A program made the position numbers and the translations under genes. A stretch of 64,000 nucleotides of DNA from Sphingosinicella sp041916975. GTDB taxonomy: Bacteria > Pseudomonadota > Alphaproteobacteria > Sphingomonadales > Sphingomonadaceae. The notes under the pieces are model-generated. The model searched no databases, was not told where the DNA came from, and was given only the letters and a program-made list of their open reading frames with translations. This document shows, one piece after another, positions 60,024 to 64,000 of the stretch; position 1 is the stretch's first letter; each line of letters opens with the position of its first letter. The stretch lies in the NCBI RefSeq assembly GCF_041916975.1, contig NZ_JAYRYK010000001.1, positions 1,736,001 to 1,800,000 on the forward strand. The letters run 5' to 3'.

Positions 60024-61201
60024 TTGCCCGCCGCCGTCATGGTCATCGGGTCGTGGACGACCTCTGCGACCGTGTGCAGGAATTCGCCGCTGTTCGCGTC
60101 GTAGACGTCGAGATTGCCGTCCGGTCGCGATGCGACGAGATAGGGTTTCGCCCCCGCCGTCACCTCGATCGAAAGCGTGTGGTTCTTCATCGCGACCTTG
60201 CGCGCGACGGCCTTCTTCGCGGTATCCGCGACCCAGACCTCGGTGCCGCCGTTCTTGTGGCTACCGTCCGTGCCGTTCGGGTCCATCAGCACGTAGACGT
60301 GCCCCGCCGCGTCGGCGGACGTCACCTGCCAGCCGCCGGGGCGATATCCCTTCGCGGCATCGCCCGGCACCATCGCGAATCCGCCGAGATCACGCGGCTT
60401 GTCTCCGGAAAGATCGAAGCCGCGCAGCTTGCCCTTGAAGCTGACGAACCACGCCGTCCGGCCCGCCATCGCCGGCATCATGAACCAGGGATCATTGTCG
60501 ATGTCGTTCACGGCCTTGGTCGCCGTCGTCGATTTCGGTTTGCCCGTCTCGTCGAGCAGCACGGTCATCATCGTGCCGTCCGCACACAGCGAGGAGAATC
60601 CGCGCGCGCCGGTGGGATACATCAGTGAACAGCCCGGCAGATCGATGTCGCCGAGGATCTTCCGCGCTTCAAGATCGACGACCGTGACGGATGCGCCCGG
60701 CGTGAAGTTGAAGACGAGCATCCACTTCTCGCCGTTCGTGAACTGCATGGCGTTCTTCAGCGTCACAAACATGCCGCGCTTGCCGCCCGGCAGCACGATC
60801 TCACCTTTCGGCGCCAGTGTCGCCTTGTCCCAGATCGAGATCACATCGGTGCGCTCGCCGCGCGTCAGGCGCGAGAAGAAGGTCTCGCCCGTGTAAATCT
60901 CGCTGCCGGTCGTCGACGGCAGCAGCGTGCCGAACTGCGCGACCGGAACCTGCCCTTTCACCGAGGAAACGGGGCTCGACACGTCGACGATGGCGGCGCG
61001 CCCGTCGAGGATGCTCTTGAAGTGCAGGTCGTGCACGAAAACATAGCTGTCGGGATAGCGTTCGGGCAGCGTCGCGACCGCCGGAATCGGCTCCTCGGGT
61101 AGCGGCTGCGGAAAGGACTGCTGTGTCTGTGCATTGCTCGTGGCGACATTGCCTGCGGCAAGCAGCAGCGTGGCGGCCAGAAGCCCGGCGCGTCGTGACA
61201 T
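60020..61201 (-). CDS. mauB: TTQ amine dehydrogenase heavy chain
   Basis: Encodes 393 residues: signal peptide (ends SNAQT) and a seven-bladed beta-propeller. Typical blocks are YVFVHDLHF, TGSEIYTGETFFSRLTRGERTD and YPTGARGFSSLCADG. The heavy chain forms the substrate channel over the TTQ of the light chain. ATG 61201 is chosen because GAGGGAGGGG precedes it. First gene of the ten-gene operon; the promoter lies in the 252 nt before the TetR gene. Confidence 0.92.
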   Translation of the reverse strand: MSRRAGLLAATLLLAAGNVATSNAQTQQSFPQPLPEEPIPAVATLPERYPDSYVFVHDLHFKSILDGRAAIVDVSSPVSSVKGQVPVAQFGTLLPSTTGSEIYTGETFFSRLTRGERTDVISIWDKATLAPKGEIVLPGGKRGMFVTLKNAMQFTNGEKWMLVFNFTPGASVTVVDLEARKILGDIDLPGCSLMYPTGARGFSSLCADGTMMTVLLDETGKPKSTTATKAVNDIDNDPWFMMPAMAGRTAWFVSFKGKLRGFDLSGDKPRDLGGFAMVPGDAAKGYRPGGWQVTSADAAGHVYVLMDPNGTDGSHKNGGTEVWVADTAKKAVARKVAMKNHTLSIEVTAGAKPYLVASRPDGNLDVYDANSGEFLHTVAEVVHDPMTMTAAGK

Positions 61202-61320
61202 GAAACCCCTCCCTCGCATCGCCCTTCGACGAGTCGCACTTCCCTAAAGCGCGAAAATGATTTAGGTCTTGTGTCCAATTTTTGTCAAGCGTACTAATTT
61301 GTCGGTGCAAAATCAGCGCG

Positions 61321-61425
61321 CTAGAGCATCGCGCGGAAAAGCGGGAACCGGTTTTCCGCAAAAGCGATGCGGGCAAAAGAGATAGAGCAACCTGCGCGAT
61401 TACGGAATCGCGCAGGTTGCTCTAG
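61321..61425. repeat. Compound palindromic intergenic element
   Basis: CTAGAGCA at 61321 and TGCTCTAG at 61418-61425 bound two nested hairpins. The first pairs 61326-61340 with 61352-61370 (stems GCATCGC and GCGGAAAA, loop with GGGAACCGG), the form of an intergenic palindromic unit common in alphaproteobacteria. The second is a perfect 19-bp inverted repeat, 61383-61401 with 61406-61424, with a 4-nt loop. It lies between mauB and the TetR gene start. Confidence 0.75.
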
Positions 61426-61453
61426 ACGCTCCGGCGAGAGTCGAAGGAGTTCC

Positions 61454-62119
61454 GTGTTGCCTGAGTTCATTGTTCCGGACCTGAAAGTTGTCCCCCGCGA
61501 GGGCGGTTACGCGCGCGGGCAGGACGGCGTGGAGCAGATCCTGCGCGCGGCACTCACCATCCTTGTCGAGCAGGGCTACCGCGCCGTGACGATGCGCGCG
61601 ATCGCCAAGGCCTGCGACATGAAGCTCGGCAACATCACCTACTATTTTCCAACGCGCGACGAACTCGTCCGCGCGCTGTTCGATGCCGTCATCAGCAGCT
61701 ACGAGGAAGCGTTCGATGCGATCAGCCACGACGAAGGCACCAGCGTGGAGGAGCGCTTCGAAAGCCTGATCAGGCTGATCCTGGAGGACATCACCACCAA
61801 GAAGACGACGCGCTTCTTCCCGGAAATCTGGGCGCTCGCCAATCACGATCCGTTCGTGTCCGAGCGGGTCGACGAGGTCTATCGCCGCGCCCGCGCCGTG
61901 CTCAACGAACTGATCGCGGAACTCAACCCGTCGCTGCCCGAAGACGAGCGCGAAACGGTCGCCCTGTTCATTTCCGCCTCGCTTAAGGGCACTACGATGT
62001 TCGCGGGCCACGACAAGCCGTGGCGGCATCGCATGGGCTGGCTCGAAACCATCGCCTGCCGCGCTTACGTGCCGCTCGTCAAATCGCTGAAACCGGGCGA
62101 CATCCGCAAGCCGCGTTGA
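61454..62119 (+). CDS. TetR-family transcriptional regulator
   Basis: Encodes 221 residues from GTG 61454 (AAGGAG at 61444-61449; TTG 61457 is also possible). The N-terminal helix-turn-helix is AALTILVEQGYRAVTMRAIAKACDMK with LGNITYYFPTRDELVRAL; the rest is an all-helical ligand domain. It is divergent from the amine operon and is probably its repressor; the inducer would be the amine or a product. Ends at a hairpin shared with the di-heme protein gene. Confidence 0.9.
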   Translation: MLPEFIVPDLKVVPREGGYARGQDGVEQILRAALTILVEQGYRAVTMRAIAKACDMKLGNITYYFPTRDELVRALFDAVISSYEEAFDAISHDEGTSVEERFESLIRLILEDITTKKTTRFFPEIWALANHDPFVSERVDEVYRRARAVLNELIAELNPSLPEDERETVALFISASLKGTTMFAGHDKPWRHRMGWLETIACRAYVPLVKSLKPGDIRKPR

Positions 62120-62123
62120 AAGC

Positions 62124-62154
62124 GGGGCGCTCCGGTCGCACACCGGAACGCCCC
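62124..62154. terminator. Hairpin between convergent genes
   Basis: A 13-bp stem with one mismatch (62124-62136 with 62142-62154) and a 5-nt loop lies between the TetR stop and the stop of the di-heme protein gene. There is no good T-tract on either side, so it is a weak terminator or an mRNA end stabiliser. Confidence 0.5.
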
Positions 62155-62161
62155 TCATGCC

Positions 62162-63517
62162 TCACAGCGTGTAGAGAAACGCAACCAGATCCTTCTTTTC
62201 GTCCGCTGTCAGTTTCGTCTGCAGCACGATGTTGAAGAACTCGACCGTGTCGTCGAGCGTCATCAGCCGGTTGTCGTGCAGATAGGGCGGTGAATCCTTG
62301 ATGCCGCGCAGCGGGAAGGTCTTGATCGGCCCGTCCATCGCCGCGTAGCGCCCGTTGATCATCTTCGGCTTGAAGAAGCGTTCGGTCTTCAGATTGTGCA
62401 TCAGATTGTCCGTGAAATACGGGCCGGAATGACACACCGAACATTGCCCCTTGCCGTTGAACAGCGCCTCGCCGCGAAGCTCTGCCGCCGTCGCTTTCGC
62501 GGGATCGAGCTTGCCGAGCACAGTGAGCTTGGGCGCCGGCGGAAAGTCCAGAAGCTCCTGGAACTCCGCCATGGCGTGCACCTGATCGGCGCGATTGAGC
62601 GTGTTCACACCTTTCTTGGCCGCGGTCGTCGGATCACCGTCGAAATAGGCCGCGCGCTGTTCGAACTCCGTGAAGTCCTCCACCGTCTTCAGCGCGCGCT
62701 GTGATCCGAACAGCCGCTGGATGTTCACGCCGCGTAGCGAGGGCGTGTCGATGCGGTGGCGGAATTCGTTGGGCCTTATGTCGCCAACGGTATGCGTCGC
62801 ATTGTTGGTGTGGCCGTTCGCATGGCAATCGAAGCAGGAAACGCCGAGGCTCGGCTCCAGGCTCCGGCGATCGTCGGTGTTGTTGAACTGCTGCTGCGGG
62901 AACGGTGTCACCAAGAGGCGCAGGCCATCGAGCTGCTTGGGATTGAGCGCATCCTTGAACAGATCGTAGTAGTTCTGCGTCGTCACGAGTTGCCCGCGCG
63001 ACACATCGCCTAGGTCGGGCCGCGTCGTCAGATAGATCGGCGCGGGGAATTCCGCGAGCATGTGTTCGGGCAGGTCGAAATCGAGGTCGAAGCGCGAAAT
63101 GTCGCGCCCGGCATCCTTCTTCGTCCGGTCGATCACGTGCTTGGGAAAGATCATGCCGCCCGCTTCGTGGTGCGGGTGCGGCAGCGGATAGAAGCCCTCG
63201 GGCCACAGCGCCTTGTCGCGAACTTCGTCCGGAGACATGGCCGCGAGCTGATCCCACGTCGTGCCGGCCGGCAGCTTCACGCGCACGCCCGCCTGCACGG
63301 GCTTGCCGCCCGACATGGTGACACCGGCTGCGGGACGGTTGGCAAGATCGTAGCGCGCTGAGAGCAAGTCCTGCTGTCGTTTTGCAAACTTGGGCTTTTC
63401 GGCCTGAAGTTGTTTCACCAGATCGGCGAATGTCATGGGATTGGCGGCAAATGTTGCAGCGCCGCAAAACAGGACCACGGCAGATGACAAGGCACCTGCG
63501 AGCAACCTCTTCTTCAT
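62162..63517 (-). CDS. Di-heme c-type cytochrome, peroxidase/MauG-like
   Basis: Encodes 451 residues: signal peptide (ends TFAA) and two heme c sites, C228-F-D-C231-H232 and C359-S-V-C362-H363. The blocks IDTPSLRGV, FPLRGIKDSPPYLHDNR and TLDDTVEFFN are typical of the bacterial di-heme peroxidase superfamily, which includes MauG, the enzyme that completes TTQ. The first heme is unusually far from the N terminus, with about 200 residues before it, so it is not a plain MauG orthologue. Placement beside a TTQ operon with no other MauG candidate makes a cofactor-maturation role plausible. ATG 63517 follows GGGGAGG. Confidence 0.82.
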   Translation of the reverse strand: MKKRLLAGALSSAVVLFCGAATFAANPMTFADLVKQLQAEKPKFAKRQQDLLSARYDLANRPAAGVTMSGGKPVQAGVRVKLPAGTTWDQLAAMSPDEVRDKALWPEGFYPLPHPHHEAGGMIFPKHVIDRTKKDAGRDISRFDLDFDLPEHMLAEFPAPIYLTTRPDLGDVSRGQLVTTQNYYDLFKDALNPKQLDGLRLLVTPFPQQQFNNTDDRRSLEPSLGVSCFDCHANGHTNNATHTVGDIRPNEFRHRIDTPSLRGVNIQRLFGSQRALKTVEDFTEFEQRAAYFDGDPTTAAKKGVNTLNRADQVHAMAEFQELLDFPPAPKLTVLGKLDPAKATAAELRGEALFNGKGQCSVCHSGPYFTDNLMHNLKTERFFKPKMINGRYAAMDGPIKTFPLRGIKDSPPYLHDNRLMTLDDTVEFFNIVLQTKLTADEKKDLVAFLYTL

Positions 63518-63744
63518 GAAAACCTCCCCGTTTTTGAAGAATCGGACGTCAACGCTCACACTGTCCGGGAAACAACATACGCCCAGTGCCGCTTTTCCTT
63601 TCGGGCATAATTTCAATCAGCCAGATCGAATTTGTCGATAACACCCCCAGCCGCCCGCGTTATTCTCAAAATTGAAACTTGCTCATTTATATATCGTTCG
63701 TATATTGAGTATAAGAGATCAGAAACGGCGGGGAGACCGGCGGA

Positions 63745-64000
63745 GTGTCAGTTGCAAGCCTGGGCGTCCGCCGCGCCCCTGTCCGCTGCGATGCCAGCCT
63801 CGGTTTCGGCGAAGCCCCCCTGCGTCCCCGCGCCCTGCTCGTCGACTGGGACGGCTGCCTCGCGATCGGCAACCGCCTCCAGCCCGGCGCAGCGTCTCTA
63901 TTGTCTTCCTGGCAGGGCCGCGTCGTCATCGTCTCGAACAACAGCACGCATCTCCCCCACCAGATCGCCCGCATCCTTGAAGACGCCGGTCTCGCCATTC
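63745..64000 (+). CDS. HAD-superfamily phosphatase, 3' end outside the window
   Basis: A frame begins at GTG 63745, 9 nt after GGGGAG, and is open to the window end (85 codons). It carries HAD motif I as LLVDWDGCLAIGN and motif II as VIVSNNSTHLP, the pattern of NagD-like or pyridoxal-phosphate-type phosphatases that cleave small phosphates. The upstream 227 nt are AT-rich (ATATATCG, TATATTGAG near 63692-63712), a likely promoter region shared with the di-heme protein gene. Substrate unknown. Confidence 0.8.
   Translation, partial: MSVASLGVRRAPVRCDASLGFGEAPLRPRALLVDWDGCLAIGNRLQPGAASLLSSWQGRVVIVSNNSTHLPHQIARILEDAGLAI

Noticed and set aside
61255..61320. TetR operator in the AT-rich stretch before mauB
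   Set aside because: TTGTGTCC and TTTTGTCAAGC look suggestive, but no convincing inverted repeat of operator size was found, so it is not listed.

Overview
The window is about 64 kb of dense, GC-rich chromosome from an aerobic or microaerobic alphaproteobacterium, most likely of the order Sphingomonadales. This rests on the overall gene content (two large TonB receptors, a complete cbb3 oxidase cluster, an fds-type formate dehydrogenase, an OmpW porin, sphingomonad-type small proteins) and on FNR/FixK-type sites of the form TTGA-N6-TCAA. There is no rRNA, tRNA, CRISPR array, phage or insertion sequence. Gene spacing is tight and many starts overlap the previous stop (ATGA or TGATG), so operons can be read directly.

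Layout. 1-2.5 kb: the end of a TPR protein and the ribosomal operon rpsF-rpsR-rplI, closed by a strong bidirectional terminator. 2.5-3.2 kb: a DUF938 methyltransferase. 3.2-15.3 kb: a minus-strand scavenging cluster for peptides that contain D-amino acids. It holds a serine hydrolase, the DgcA-like racemase/epimerase, an amidohydrolase, two M19 dipeptidases, a TonB receptor, DgcN (DUF1611) and a YkvI-like transporter, with a divergent XRE-cupin regulator. A shared 26-bp motif lies in front of the regulator and in front of the internal dipeptidase gene, and is a good candidate operator. 15.3-17.9 kb: a DNA-ligase-associated exonuclease and an ATP-dependent DNA ligase. 17.9-19.7 kb: a sterol-desaturase-like membrane enzyme, an EF-hand protein and a repetitive secreted protein. 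19.8-21.9 kb: an OmpR/EnvZ-like two-component pair behind three GTAAC repeats at exact 10-bp spacing.

22-40 kb is a respiratory island: ccoNOQP-GHIS, ompW, hemN, fdsGBAD-fdhD and purU. Two identical FNR boxes (TTGACGCAGGTCAA) and one weaker relative mark its promoters. 40-46.5 kb: an OsmC-like peroxiredoxin, helicase HrpB, and a second small unit of M19 dipeptidase, BASS-family transporter and ornithine-cyclodeaminase-like enzyme. 46.5-50.6 kb: the methionine salvage genes mtnB-D-C-A with a divergent aminotransferase.

50.6-63.5 kb is the most distinctive region. A ten-gene minus-strand operon encodes a tryptophan tryptophylquinone (TTQ) amine dehydrogenase (heavy chain, MauE, MauD, light chain), two c-type cytochromes, a TonB receptor, an aldehyde dehydrogenase and two acyl-CoA synthetases. 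A divergent TetR regulator and a di-heme peroxidase-like protein, possibly doing the job of MauG, flank it. Read in order, the genes describe uptake of an amine, oxidation to an aldehyde and an acid, and activation to a CoA thioester. The last bases hold the start of a HAD-family phosphatase that runs off the window.
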